DNA from: Bradyrhizobium sp.
Lineage (GTDB): Bacteria; Pseudomonadota; Alphaproteobacteria; Rhizobiales; Xanthobacteraceae
Direction of reading: 5' to 3'
Assembly (NCBI RefSeq): GCF_016219575.1
Contig: NZ_JACRMG010000016.1
Coordinates: forward strand, 124,001 to 188,000
Length of the DNA: 64,000 nucleotides
The position numbers were made by a program, and so were the translations under genes. Under the pieces are notes generated by a model that was given only the letters and a program-made list of their open reading frames with translations, was not told the origin of the DNA and did not search any database. Shown here piece by piece: positions 45,194 to 53,420 of the stretch (positions are counted from its first letter, which is position 1; every line of letters starts with the position of its first letter).

Positions 45194-45583
45194 ATGAAGG
45201 AGATTAAGCCGGTTCATTTGCATGACACGGGTCCCAAGGTATCCAACCTACACAAGGGACTATTGTTTCTTGTGCTACATCAACCTGGCATTTCCGACAA
45301 CGACCGAAAAACGCTGCAGCGACGGCTCGCGCCCGAGCTGCGCGCGCAGACCTTTGGAGATGCGACCGCCGAACTTGTTGGGATCTGGCAGTATCAGCTG
45401 AAGAATTGGCCTGATTATCTGCCTGCTCTCCCCAAAGCTCTCAAAACGAAAGTGCAAAATCTCCCGGGGTCGGTCCCGCCGGGGTCGGTTGTCGCCGGCC
45501 GAGGCAACGGCGACGTCGATGCGGTGACAGCCGAGGCTCTGAACTGGCTCTTGAAGAAATTCGGCGCGCTCCAGGCGATGTGA
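45194..45583 (+). CDS. peptidoglycan-binding-like protein resembling the N-terminus of Tc-toxin-type proteins
   Basis: A 129-residue protein with an excellent ribosome site (GGAGGTGATCAG before ATG 45194). PVHLHDTGPKVSNLHKGLLF, HQPGISDNDRKTLQRRLAPE and VDAVTAEALNWLLKKFGALQ form a peptidoglycan-binding-1-like pattern that I recall at the start of long neuraminidase-like / TcA-type toxin proteins in rhizobia. Here the gene stops after this domain. It may be a truncated remnant or a free-standing domain; no remainder is found downstream. Confidence 0.6.
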   Translation: MKEIKPVHLHDTGPKVSNLHKGLLFLVLHQPGISDNDRKTLQRRLAPELRAQTFGDATAELVGIWQYQLKNWPDYLPALPKALKTKVQNLPGSVPPGSVVAGRGNGDVDAVTAEALNWLLKKFGALQAM

Positions 45584-45607
45584 ACATCGCGGCCGGATTC
45601 GCAAGCT

Positions 45608-45639
45608 AGATGTTACGGAATAAGCCGGCCATTGGCCGG
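45608..45639 (+). repeat. dispersed repeat, copy 3, with hairpin
   Basis: AGATGTTACGGAATAAGCCG begins this copy, and the last part folds as CCGGCC-ATT-GGCCGG (45625-45639). It lies just after the peptidoglycan-binding-like gene and could contribute to transcript ends. Confidence 0.62.
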
Positions 45640-45655
45640 GCGCGCTCGGCAGTCC

Positions 45656-45682
45656 ATGTCCGCTTCTCACCCGAAAACGGAC
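45656..45682. repeat. GTCCGCTT dispersed hairpin, copy 1
   Basis: ATGTCCGCTTCTCACCCGAA plus AACGGAC is similar to ATGTCCGCTTCACTCCTGAA plus AGCGGAC at 47213. This is a short dispersed element of the type scattered in Bradyrhizobium genomes. Confidence 0.55.
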
Positions 45683-45830
45683 TACAAAGACATGCTTTAG
45701 AATGTCCCCTTAGGGTCATTCGCGTCGGTTTGGCGGTCTGGCGGTGACTTCCGGTCTAGCCCCGGAAACGGACATGATCAGACCGCCCCGGGATGTCTCA
45801 AAGGTGCTAAACTCCGACAAGTTCGCCGTC

Positions 45831-46895
45831 TTATGCGCCGAGCCGGGCCTCACTCATTTTAAGGGTGATGACCGCGCCGGCCGGTGGCCAGCTCGCCGAA
45901 ATCGTGCCCCCCAGCTGATCCGAAAGACTGCTAACAACCAGCTTCGTACCAAACCCGGACTGCCCGGACGGTTTAAAGACCAATGGTCCGCCATTTTCGC
46001 TCCAGACAACCGTTACTTCACCATCAGTGACGCTGCATTTTATATCGAGCGTGCCATTGGCAGTCGACAGAGCTCCGTACTTAACGGAATTGGTCGCCAA
46101 CTCGTGCACGACTAGTGCCAGCGTCGTCGCTGACTTTTCGCCCACCAGCAACTTTGGCGTAGAAATGTGAACACGTTCCGTTTCCGAATGCGCGTTGGCA
46201 TAGGGCGCCAGAAGCGTACCCAGCAAGTCGCCGAGCTGTGCCGCCTTTTTCTGTTGGCCAAAATCGGGGCGAACCATGTCGTGGGCTCTTGAGAGTGCCA
46301 TTATGCGCTGGCGGACGTCTTTCACCATTTCGTCTTTTGTTGTCGTCGAACGGGCAGATATTGTTGTAAGAGCTGAAGTTATTGCGAAGATATTCTTCAC
46401 TCGATGGTTCATTTCGCCAGCGAGCATTTCGCGGGCTTCCTCTGCCTTCTTCCTTTCCGTAACATCGATGAACACGCCATACATAATCCTGCCGACGATC
46501 CCTTGGTCGTCGCCGCGTCCCCTTGCGGAAATCCAACGAACCTTGCCATCGCACAGAATGCGAAAGTCCGTTTCGTAACCACCCAGCACATCACGCGTAG
46601 CCGCAAAGGCGGCTCGAACCCGGTCCAGATCCTCGGGGTGAATGCATGCGGACAGGACCTCGAAGGTGATGACCCCGGTGTTTGGAACTCCCCAGAGCAC
46701 ATGGCCCCGCTCGTCCATCTCCAATCGGTCTGTATCGACGTTCCAAGACCACAAGGCGATGCCCGCCGCGTCCGTTGCAATGCGGAGTTTATTAACGTCC
46801 CAGACTAGGCCGGTCATGGCGATACTCGTCGCTAGAAGCAGAAAGAACTGCACCGATATCACGCTTTCCCGACCTCGCGGGTTCTTATGAGGCAC
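45831..46895 (-). CDS. HWE-family histidine kinase with PAS domain, probably 5'-truncated
   Basis: A 354-residue kinase. After one hydrophobic helix (VISVQFFLLLATSIAMTGLV) comes a PAS domain (ATDAAGIALWSWNVDTDRLE; FRILCDGKVRWISARG), then the HWE core: GEMNHRVKNIFAITSAL, VHELATNSVKYGALS, VVWSENGG and the G box GFGTKLV. The single helix matches the last helix of MASE1-type sensor domains, which normally have eight, so the gene looks cut at its 5' end. Start is a GTG at 46895 without a ribosome site; ATG 46817 is possible. Confidence 0.82.
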   Translation of the reverse strand: MPHKNPRGRESVISVQFFLLLATSIAMTGLVWDVNKLRIATDAAGIALWSWNVDTDRLEMDERGHVLWGVPNTGVITFEVLSACIHPEDLDRVRAAFAATRDVLGGYETDFRILCDGKVRWISARGRGDDQGIVGRIMYGVFIDVTERKKAEEAREMLAGEMNHRVKNIFAITSALTTISARSTTTKDEMVKDVRQRIMALSRAHDMVRPDFGQQKKAAQLGDLLGTLLAPYANAHSETERVHISTPKLLVGEKSATTLALVVHELATNSVKYGALSTANGTLDIKCSVTDGEVTVVWSENGGPLVFKPSGQSGFGTKLVVSSLSDQLGGTISASWPPAGAVITLKMSEARLGA

Positions 46896-46962
46896 CCATT
46901 GTGAGTGTTGTCACTCGGTTCCTTGCAAGGAACTTCCATTTGTCCAGAGCGTTTCGACAGTT

Positions 46963-47130
46963 ATGAAACAGTCGGACGGTTATTTGGAAAGCGCCGAGAA
47001 CTGCGCGCACTTCGCCGAACGCGCTGTGGATGGCGCGGCATTTCGTCGATTCAAGCGCATGGAGGCTGCACGGCGATCGCTCGCTGTGGAGCAGGATTGG
47101 CTCGATGGCGAGAGATCAAGTCAGCCCTGA
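46963..47130 (+). CDS. small conserved protein, 55 residues
   Basis: An ATG frame of 55 codons: MKQSDGYLESAENCAHFAER, then FRRFKRMEAARRSLAVEQDW and LDGERSSQP, ending TGA at 47130. This matches a family of short rhizobial proteins with the pattern YLxxAExC...RMExAWRxLAxEQDWLDGE. It lies in an otherwise empty gap, divergent from the truncated kinase. Function unknown; helical. Confidence 0.72.
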   Translation: MKQSDGYLESAENCAHFAERAVDGAAFRRFKRMEAARRSLAVEQDWLDGERSSQP

Positions 47131-47212
47131 GGACCGCTTCGGCGTTCGCCGTGCGGGGATGACCCCGATGTCCGACTTGGGTCACAAGCAGACATGCCCG
47201 GCCACGGACGGC

Positions 47213-47241
47213 ATGTCCGCTTCACTCCTGAAAGCGGACAT
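47213..47241. repeat. GTCCGCTT dispersed hairpin, copy 2
   Basis: GTCCGCTT and AAGCGGAC arms surround a short loop (47215-47239). Together with the preceding GACTTGGGTCACAAGCAGAC stretch near 47172, this is a typical non-coding Bradyrhizobium repeat that is sometimes misannotated as a short gene. Confidence 0.55.
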
Positions 47242-47266
47242 CGGCGGCTCCACTATCCGCATCTGG

Positions 47267-47830
47267 CTACGCGCTTTTGCGTCCACGCCCTAATTGCGCC
47301 GACAACTTAGCCACAGCCGCTGCCATTCCGGCAATAACACGTTGTTCGTCGCGGCTAGCCTTCGCAAAGAGCCGGCACCAGGTTTTGCGCTTCATCCCTT
47401 TCGGCCGGCCGGGGAAGGGTTCAAGGAGGCTGCCATCACCACCCAGCTTGCGCCGCACCAGAACGGCTCGAGTGGTGGCTCTGTCTCGCGAAGACTGCCT
47501 AGTCGATGGATAGTTCAGCCGCTGGCACGATCGGCAAGCGAAACTCGGACCGTACAGGATCCGCACCCGCTTGGAGCAGACCGGGCATTTGAACCATTCC
47601 CGTCTCCCGCCGAGGCGCATGGCCGTCGAGGTAATTTCGATCCTCGACACGATGCCCCGCCAAAACACCGTTACGACATCACTTTGGCGGGATACGCCCG
47701 GATTCGAAAGTCGGCAAATATCCAGTTGCGGCGCCTGCGTGGTCAGCCGCTTAGGCGCGGCGCGCACTGCGGGACCTCTCAAGTTGAAGTTCAACGACAC
47801 GTGAGGCAATTCGCCCCCAGGTTGCCACAT
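47267..47830 (-). CDS. zinc-ribbon protein of mobile elements, unknown function
   Basis: About 187 residues. The diagnostic part is LGGRREWFKCPVCSKRVRIL and SFACRSCQRLNYPSTRQ, a CxxC...CxxC ribbon followed by a basic helical tail (RATTRAVLVRRKLGG). Similar proteins occur on alphaproteobacterial phages and islands. The start is unsettled: ATG 47830 makes it overlap the upstream gene by 80 bases, whereas ATG 47620 starts just before the ribbon. Confidence 0.68.
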   Translation of the reverse strand: MWQPGGELPHVSLNFNLRGPAVRAAPKRLTTQAPQLDICRLSNPGVSRQSDVVTVFWRGIVSRIEITSTAMRLGGRREWFKCPVCSKRVRILYGPSFACRSCQRLNYPSTRQSSRDRATTRAVLVRRKLGGDGSLLEPFPGRPKGMKRKTWCRLFAKASRDEQRVIAGMAAAVAKLSAQLGRGRKSA

Positions 47831-48056
47831 CCGTAGCAAACTTATGGATGTCGATTGCGCCCGATCTCGTGTAGTGGTCCCGAAATACGTCCCAGACCTT
47901 TTCCGGCGGCACGTCCTCGAGCTTAATTCCAGCATGATCAGTAAACGAAAACAGATCGCCGTCGATCACAAAATCTTCGAACCAGCTCCACATCGAGTTT
48001 TCATCGTCGCGTTTTCTCCTCTTGACCTTTGGCTTCTGATTGACCTTTGTCATCAT
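47751..48056 (-). CDS. small hypothetical protein
   Basis: A 101-residue protein: basic N-terminus (KVNQKPKVKRRKRDDENSMW), then FEDFVIDGDLFSFTDHAGIK and PEKVWDVFRDHYTRSG. No family recognised. It precedes the zinc-ribbon gene on the same strand and overlaps its longest possible frame, which argues that one of the two starts is internal. Confidence 0.6.
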   Translation of the reverse strand: MMTKVNQKPKVKRRKRDDENSMWSWFEDFVIDGDLFSFTDHAGIKLEDVPPEKVWDVFRDHYTRSGAIDIHKFATDVATWGRIASRVVELQLERSRSARRA

Positions 48057-48114
48057 TCCCTCGCGGGTTCCTAAATCATTTGGGAACGTGTTTTTCGTTC
48101 TACACCGTTGCGCG

Positions 48115-48342
48115 TCATGGCATCCTACTTAAAGTATGATCAAAAAAGGCATGCAGCGCATTGATGATAGCGTTCTTACTGTGACGCATTTCAGGCTTTA
48201 GCAGCCCTTTGTGTATGAGAACGTCGATTTCCGTTTCGCGTAACTGGACAGTCAGGCAATGCATGCCCTCGCGCTGACGCTGACGATGGCGGCGCATGCG
48301 CGCGGCGGCAGGAGAGATTGACGGTCTGGCGGCGTCTGTCAT
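48115..48342 (-). CDS. small basic protein, possible DNA-binding
   Basis: A 75-residue protein. AAARMRRHRQRQREGMHCLT is a basic helix, followed by a ribbon-helix-like TVQLRETEIDVLIHKGLLKP. Such short proteins are common on alphaproteobacterial islands and may be regulators. Start at ATG 48342; a GTG seven codons upstream is possible. It sits directly downstream of the primase/helicase on the same strand. Confidence 0.68.
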   Translation of the reverse strand: MTDAARPSISPAAARMRRHRQRQREGMHCLTVQLRETEIDVLIHKGLLKPEMRHSKNAIINALHAFFDHTLSRMP

Positions 48343-48378
48343 AGCGGTGAAACGCTCCTCCACTCGTCGAAGATGCCC

Positions 48379-50493
48379 TCAGTCCCTCGAAGGTGCCCTT
48401 TGATTTTCACGGGCATCTTCGGCCTCCGAGGGCATCTTCGGGAGCTTCCAAACCCATCCGCCTTCAAAGCCGGCCTTCTCGGGTTTGACTCGAAGGGCCT
48501 CGCGGGCGCTACGCAGAGACTTCGAGGAAATGCCCGCATCATTGGCTTCTTTTTTGACATCTTTGGCGGCTACAGGGCCGGCTTTGAGCACTTCCTTGAG
48601 AAATTGAACCGCCTCGGACTTATCCGACTTGTTTTCCCCTGGGGCGTTCAAGGCTGCCAACGCCTGATCGGCGCTGATCATGACCGGGGTACTTTCATAC
48701 ATGATCCGGGAGGCGGCGATTTCCGATCCTTCGGAATGGATCATACAACCTTCGATTCTGTAAGCTAACCCGTGTCGAATGGGGGCGATGTTCATCTTGG
48801 AGGGGATGAGTAACATCCGGGTTCTGTCCTCTTCGTCCGGCGTGACGATGAACGCTGCGCGGGCTTGATTGACGAAGGCCACACTGCCAATCACGCGGCT
48901 GTTTGCGTTGCCTGCGCCCTTGCTGAAATGGTTATTGCAGATGATTGCGACCCGCATGCGCGCTGCCATTTCACCAAGAGGTTCCAGCACTGCCCGAACG
49001 TCTGCGTTCTTATGTGAATCGACACGACCCAGATAGCTGGACACGGGATCAATGATGATCAGTCGGATATTGTCCCTCTTCCTGATCTCGGCTTCCAATC
49101 GCTCCAGATCAGCCTGAAGATTGAAGCCGCGCCTCTTCCGTTCCTCGTCACGAACGGAGCGAATGACAAAGACGCGCGCCATAACCGCTCCCGCTGCCCG
49201 GAGCCTTGGGGCCAGGGTGTCTCCGATGTCATCTTCCGCAGCTAGGATAATGACGCCGCCAGCGGGGCTAGCAGCCGCTCCGTCAGGCCATCTATCGCTG
49301 GCCGTCGTACGCGCAGCCAGATCACACAGGACGGTGGACTTGCCGCGACCACCCTCGCCGGCAAGTACCGACACTTTCCCGATGGCGACCCAGTTCGGCC
49401 AGAGCCACTCGATCGAGGCCGGCTTAACATCGGCCATACACACGACATCAAGCCCGGCAATGGCTGGGCTCTCGACTACCCGAACTGGTTTCCAAGAAGG
49501 GGTTTCATCAATCCGACGTTCAAGATCTCCCCGGTCCTTGCCCGAGGCCATCCAGTCAGACACGTCGCCCTTCTCCGCCAGCTCAGTGAAATGGACTACG
49601 CGAATGCTTGCCGCTACTGGAGCCACGAGTGCCGCCTTCTTCTCAGCATGTTGGCGTCCGCCGGTGTCGTTGTCAGCGAGAACAACAACATTGCGTCCAG
49701 CGAAATATGCGGCGCACCCCTCCGGCAGCCCGTCACCAGTGCCGCCAAATGTGACTGCCGAAAGGCCGATGCGAATAAGGGTATCCACGTCTTTCTCGCC
49801 TTCCGGCCAATAGATTTCATCAGAAACGACCTCTAGGTTAAAAGGATCGGCTCCACCGACATAGGGCACGTCAACGAACCCGTCGGGTTTTCTGGCCTGC
49901 CAGCCGAGAGCGCCGTCAGCATCCTGCACGCGATACCAATTCGCGGCCCCGCCGTTCTTGAGCATGATCTTGATCCGCACCGGCGCCGATTCTCGCAAAT
50001 ATACGTGACGGCGTTTTTCGTCGTCCCTCCTTGGCGGACCTTCGTTGCCAACCATTAAGAAGCGCGGCTTCCCATCCCGATCTGGCTGGGTGCGGACCGG
50101 AAAGGTTAAACGGCCGGGAAGAGCACCCGGTACCGGCGAAGGGGCTGTTGGCGACGAGCCGGTGCCAGGTGCGCGCTTGCTTTCAAAGGTCCGCAAGCGA
50201 CGTTCCGCTCGATTGTGACGAGGCACTGTTCGTTGTTTGCGCTGACCATTCTGGAAGCCGCTCTCGATTACTTTACGAGTGGCGCTCTCGCCGTGCTCTG
50301 CCAAATAGCCATTCTCTCGAGCAGCCGGCAAAAGGGTGTCAACCACAGCATCCAACCGCGTTCCTGGAATAGTACCTAGTTTAAAGGCCGATCGATTTAG
50401 AACGTGATTCCGGCTTGAAACTTGGGCCTCGGCAACGACTGCTGCTTCATTGCTAATCGCAGCATCAATGTATCCTTGGGTGGCGTCATTCAT
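48379..50493 (-). CDS. Toprim-primase / RepA-like AAA helicase of the island
   Basis: A 704-residue replication-type protein. The N-terminal half has a Toprim-like region (NVVVLADNDTGGRQHAEKKA near residue 270). The C-terminal half is a RepA/AAA_25 ATPase: Walker A VSVLAGEGGRGKSTVLCDLA near 370, Walker B-like RLIIIDPVSSYLG and sensor ICNNHFSKG. A helical winged tail ends the protein. GGAGGCAACGCG precedes ATG 50493, which overlaps the stop of the upstream 66-residue gene. Probably drives autonomous replication of the excised island, as in other integrative elements. Confidence 0.87.
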   Translation of the reverse strand: MNDATQGYIDAAISNEAAVVAEAQVSSRNHVLNRSAFKLGTIPGTRLDAVVDTLLPAARENGYLAEHGESATRKVIESGFQNGQRKQRTVPRHNRAERRLRTFESKRAPGTGSSPTAPSPVPGALPGRLTFPVRTQPDRDGKPRFLMVGNEGPPRRDDEKRRHVYLRESAPVRIKIMLKNGGAANWYRVQDADGALGWQARKPDGFVDVPYVGGADPFNLEVVSDEIYWPEGEKDVDTLIRIGLSAVTFGGTGDGLPEGCAAYFAGRNVVVLADNDTGGRQHAEKKAALVAPVAASIRVVHFTELAEKGDVSDWMASGKDRGDLERRIDETPSWKPVRVVESPAIAGLDVVCMADVKPASIEWLWPNWVAIGKVSVLAGEGGRGKSTVLCDLAARTTASDRWPDGAAASPAGGVIILAAEDDIGDTLAPRLRAAGAVMARVFVIRSVRDEERKRRGFNLQADLERLEAEIRKRDNIRLIIIDPVSSYLGRVDSHKNADVRAVLEPLGEMAARMRVAIICNNHFSKGAGNANSRVIGSVAFVNQARAAFIVTPDEEDRTRMLLIPSKMNIAPIRHGLAYRIEGCMIHSEGSEIAASRIMYESTPVMISADQALAALNAPGENKSDKSEAVQFLKEVLKAGPVAAKDVKKEANDAGISSKSLRSAREALRVKPEKAGFEGGWVWKLPKMPSEAEDARENQRAPSRD

Positions 50494-50690
50494 CGCGTTG
50501 CCTCCTTGGGTCCGAGGCCGGCAAGGTCGGCGACGACGTCCGCGATGGATGGGTGAACACGGTAGCGGCGCGCAAGGTGAATGCCGGCGCGAGTGCAGGG
50601 CGGCTGTATTACAACGGCCTGACGCCAATCAAATAGCGGGAGGCCAGAAACCGTGTGACTTTTCAGGACGGCTTTGGTATATTTCTTCAC
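50490..50690 (-). CDS. small conserved island protein
   Basis: A 66-residue protein (GLPLFDWRQAVVIQPP; IHLARRYRVHPSIADVVADL). The second half resembles a short helix-turn-helix-like module seen in rhizobial islands beside primase genes. It overlaps the primase start by 4 bases, so it is translationally coupled to it. Confidence 0.7.
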   Translation of the reverse strand: MKKYTKAVLKSHTVSGLPLFDWRQAVVIQPPCTRAGIHLARRYRVHPSIADVVADLAGLGPKEATR

Positions 50691-50757
50691 GTTGAAATCC
50701 TTTCGAGCCCGGTGCGCACGAACAAATCCTGCAAAGATGGATCGTGCCGCCGGGTTT

Positions 50758-51024
50758 TCATTTGGGGGATGGGATTAGGCGACGCTCCGACGTCGACCTG
50801 ACCAAAGGCCCGATCTTTTTTTGAGCCCAGGCGTCGAGCCCCGAAATGGGATAAAGCGGGAAGCGCCCGGCGAGCCGAAAAGGAGGGCCTTCCGAACTCA
50901 CGCAGGCGAGTTTAGCCAGCGTCTTGGGTGAGCAGGGGACATTGTAGGTATTGGCAACGTAGTTGGCGGCCTCCTTGCGGCGGAGGTGGCGCTCACCAGG
51001 AGAGGATACGTCGGCGTCCATCAT
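50758..51024 (-). CDS. AlpA/excisionase-like DNA-binding protein
   Basis: An 88-residue winged-helix-type protein: HLRRKEAANYVANTYNVPCS, KTLAKLACVSSEGPPFRLAG and FPLYPISGLDAWAQKKIG follow the AlpA / MerR-like excisionase pattern (helix-turn-helix, then a strand with R/YP, then a terminal helix). In P4-like elements AlpA homologues control integrase expression and excision. Located between the integrase side and the primase gene. Confidence 0.8.
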   Translation of the reverse strand: MMDADVSSPGERHLRRKEAANYVANTYNVPCSPKTLAKLACVSSEGPPFRLAGRFPLYPISGLDAWAQKKIGPLVRSTSERRLIPSPK

Positions 51025-51152
51025 AGCCTCACATCATCACGGATCCATCTCCGTGGGTGCGTGGTAAATGGAACATCGGGAAATTCGCAGTAAAGATATG
51101 CGGCAAATTTAGCCGCCGATTATCCGCCTATTTCTTCGCTGGTTTGCCGTTA

Positions 51153-51926
51153 CTATCGGGGATTCTTTTCCCCCCGCTTCCTAACGTCATACTTCTTTCG
51201 AAGGTCCCTAACTCTGTCGCGGCCAACGCCAAACTGCTTCATGTGAGCGACATCCTCATTGTAGGTAGGAAGGTAGCCGTCTCGCTGCTCCGCGCGCCAG
51301 GTTTGAAATATGGGCTCAATTTGAGACTGCGGTGTTCGCGGAGACCGGGGCTTTCCTTCCTGTTTCTTCGGCGCTTCTGATTCTGTGCGAGAGCTACCAC
51401 TAATCGGCGGCCATAGATCGAGCGCGTCTTTTGCGGAGACACTTACGTTCTTGAATCTAAGCTCATGTTTATGTCCTTTGCCGACTGCATCGAGGGGCCA
51501 ACCAAGGCCAGGATCAAATGAGTCGAGGTCCTGCCACTCGGTGCAGGCAATCGGCTCGCGCTTTCCAGATTGGACCCCAATGCCCGTAGCGGTGAGCTTG
51601 GCTGAGCCGAGCTTGTTCCAAAGATCGTTGCGCGCCGCGGCGCCTTTCACGAGAACTGCTGATTGATCGACTTCGTCGCCTTCCGTTGAAAGCAAGAGAT
51701 CGTGGAGCGATCTCAATTTCGATTGAGGCCGCGAACCGTCTGCAGCGCGATTTAGATCCCTCAAATGGAAGTCATACAACTCCCATTGAGATTTCACCGC
51801 CTCTGGCGTTCTCCAGATGATCCAGCCGAGCGCCATTGGTAAGGTCCAATAGGCGAGCTTTAAGGGATCAAATTGTACGGCGTCAGGTACTTCTCCTGCC
51901 TTCGACATTTGCAAACCGTCGCGCAT
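51153..51926 (-). CDS. hypothetical island protein
   Basis: A 257-residue soluble protein. The N-terminal region has KLAYWTLPMALGWIIWRTPE and aromatic-rich helices; the C-terminus is charged and probably DNA-binding (RVRDLRKKYDVRKRGEKNPR). I recall similar proteins next to integrases in alphaproteobacterial islands but know no function. A start six codons in (MSKAGEVPDAV) is an alternative. Confidence 0.7.
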   Translation of the reverse strand: MRDGLQMSKAGEVPDAVQFDPLKLAYWTLPMALGWIIWRTPEAVKSQWELYDFHLRDLNRAADGSRPQSKLRSLHDLLLSTEGDEVDQSAVLVKGAAARNDLWNKLGSAKLTATGIGVQSGKREPIACTEWQDLDSFDPGLGWPLDAVGKGHKHELRFKNVSVSAKDALDLWPPISGSSRTESEAPKKQEGKPRSPRTPQSQIEPIFQTWRAEQRDGYLPTYNEDVAHMKQFGVGRDRVRDLRKKYDVRKRGEKNPR

Positions 51927-51997
51927 CCGCTTGGTGACGACGCGGCAGGCTGGTGCGGACCAGCTTTTCGGGAGCTACCCTAGCCGCGCCGATGGCG

Positions 51998-53266
51998 TCA
52001 GGCCGCCCGACGATGGCCGGACCTATTTGGCTTTCGTTCTGTCATCGCGTCGTCGATGTGTTTCGCTATCCGATCGGCTGCCGCAAGTAGCACCGTGTCG
52101 ATCTTATGAATGTATCCCTCGGTCACGCTCGCCCGTGAGTGACCCACCAGCGCCTTGATAGTTGGTAGTGAATAGCCAAGGTCATCTGCCGTCGAACTGA
52201 ACGAATGCCGGAGTCCCTTGCAGGTGATGCCTGGAACATCCTTGGCTGCAATTTTCTGAAGCCACCTGGTCAGGCCGGTATGGTGCTTTGCATTCGTCGT
52301 GACGGCCGGAAAGACGTACTTCGATTTAGATTTTGCCGATGCTTCCTTCACAACCGCTATGACGGCGGACCCGACGGGGCGAATGCTTTTTCCTGTCTTG
52401 GTGTCACCGAGGCGAAGCGCCTTTCCGGCGACATCGACTTCTGTTTTCAGCAGACCTTCGATCTCGTCTAGCCTGCACCCGGTCAACGTTGCCGCCCTAC
52501 TGGCGAGTACTCGTTGCCAGTGGTGGCCGCCGGCCTCCGCAGCAGCGAGGCATTTCCCCAGTTGACGGTAGCCGGCATCATCGAGGCGCCATTCATCCGT
52601 ACCATCCTTCGGGCGCACAATGCCGCTGCAAGGATTGTCAGTCCGATAGCCCTCGCTGACGGCGTAACTGAAAATGCCGCCTAGCAGCCCCATCGTTCGC
52701 GCAGCAGTACCCTTCCCGCCCGTGACGATTGCTCGGCCTCGCAGCTTCGTCTTGATGTCGGCGGCCGATTTTCCGGCGATAACGTCCCGCTGGAACTTGC
52801 CGGCATCCGTGGGAGTGAAGTCCTTGACCGTCCGCTTGCCGATCAGGGGAATGATGTGCCGATTGATCCGCCCCGTATCGCTGTAGAGCGTGCTGTCGCT
52901 TTTGGCCTCGCCGCGACGTGTTAGGACCAGCCCAGCCTCAGCTTTGGCCAAATATTCGCGGCAAAGCTCCTCGATCGTCATGGCTCCGCGAGCGAGCTTC
53001 TTGTTCTCCGCTGGATCCGCCCCACCGACGACCTCCGCCAGCGCTTGTTTGGCTGCCTTCCGGCCCTCCTCAGCCGTAAGGACCCCGTACCTTCCAACGG
53101 TGAGTCGCCGGCTCCGACCATTGGCGTTCCGGTATTGCACCAGGAAGGACTTGGCGCCGCTTTTCTTAACCCTCAGGCCGAACCCGGGCAATTCGTCATC
53201 CCAAAGGAATAGCTCACCAGCGGTCGCCGTAGCCCCATCTATGACCCTTTTGGTTAGCTTGGGCAT
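51998..53266 (-). CDS. tyrosine integrase (DUF4102 type) of the tRNA-Arg island
   Basis: A 422-residue integrase. The N-terminal DUF4102 arm-binding domain is visible (ELFLWDDELPGFGLRVKKSG, SFLVQYRNANGRSRRLTVGR), then the SAM-like core-binding domain, then the catalytic domain with Arg in LTGCRLDEIEGL, TCKGLRHSF (the usual His of HxxR is a Lys), and the Tyr nucleophile in ALVGHSRASVTEGYIHK. ATG 53266 follows TGGGGGAAA. The frame stays open upstream into attR. Lies 155 bases from the right att repeat, so it almost certainly catalysed this insertion. Confidence 0.95.
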   Translation of the reverse strand: MPKLTKRVIDGATATAGELFLWDDELPGFGLRVKKSGAKSFLVQYRNANGRSRRLTVGRYGVLTAEEGRKAAKQALAEVVGGADPAENKKLARGAMTIEELCREYLAKAEAGLVLTRRGEAKSDSTLYSDTGRINRHIIPLIGKRTVKDFTPTDAGKFQRDVIAGKSAADIKTKLRGRAIVTGGKGTAARTMGLLGGIFSYAVSEGYRTDNPCSGIVRPKDGTDEWRLDDAGYRQLGKCLAAAEAGGHHWQRVLASRAATLTGCRLDEIEGLLKTEVDVAGKALRLGDTKTGKSIRPVGSAVIAVVKEASAKSKSKYVFPAVTTNAKHHTGLTRWLQKIAAKDVPGITCKGLRHSFSSTADDLGYSLPTIKALVGHSRASVTEGYIHKIDTVLLAAADRIAKHIDDAMTERKPNRSGHRRAA

Positions 53267-53272
53267 TTTCCC

Positions 53273-53294
53273 CCAGGTAAGCATCAGGTAAGCA
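53273..53294 (+). repeat. tandem 11-bp repeat, likely integrase arm sites (right)
   Basis: CCAGGTAAGCA and TCAGGTAAGCA are adjacent, matching the left pair CCGGGTAAGCA x2 in core and spacing. A single GGGTAAGC lies at 53394-53401 beside attR. The sites sit directly upstream of the integrase start, so binding could also autoregulate it. Confidence 0.65.
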
Positions 53295-53420
53295 AGGACC
53301 GGAAAACCGGGGGAAGTTCGGTAAACGACCGTAGCCCCCAACTTAGGCCAATTTGGGCCCACTATATCGCATTTGGCAACTTGAGGCAATTTTGGGTAAG
53401 CGTGGGCTATCTCCCCACCC

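Noticed and set aside
47168..47290. Short gene starting MSDLGHKQTC
   Set aside because: This sequence belongs to a dispersed non-coding Bradyrhizobium repeat often misannotated as a gene; it overlaps the GTCCGCTT hairpin.
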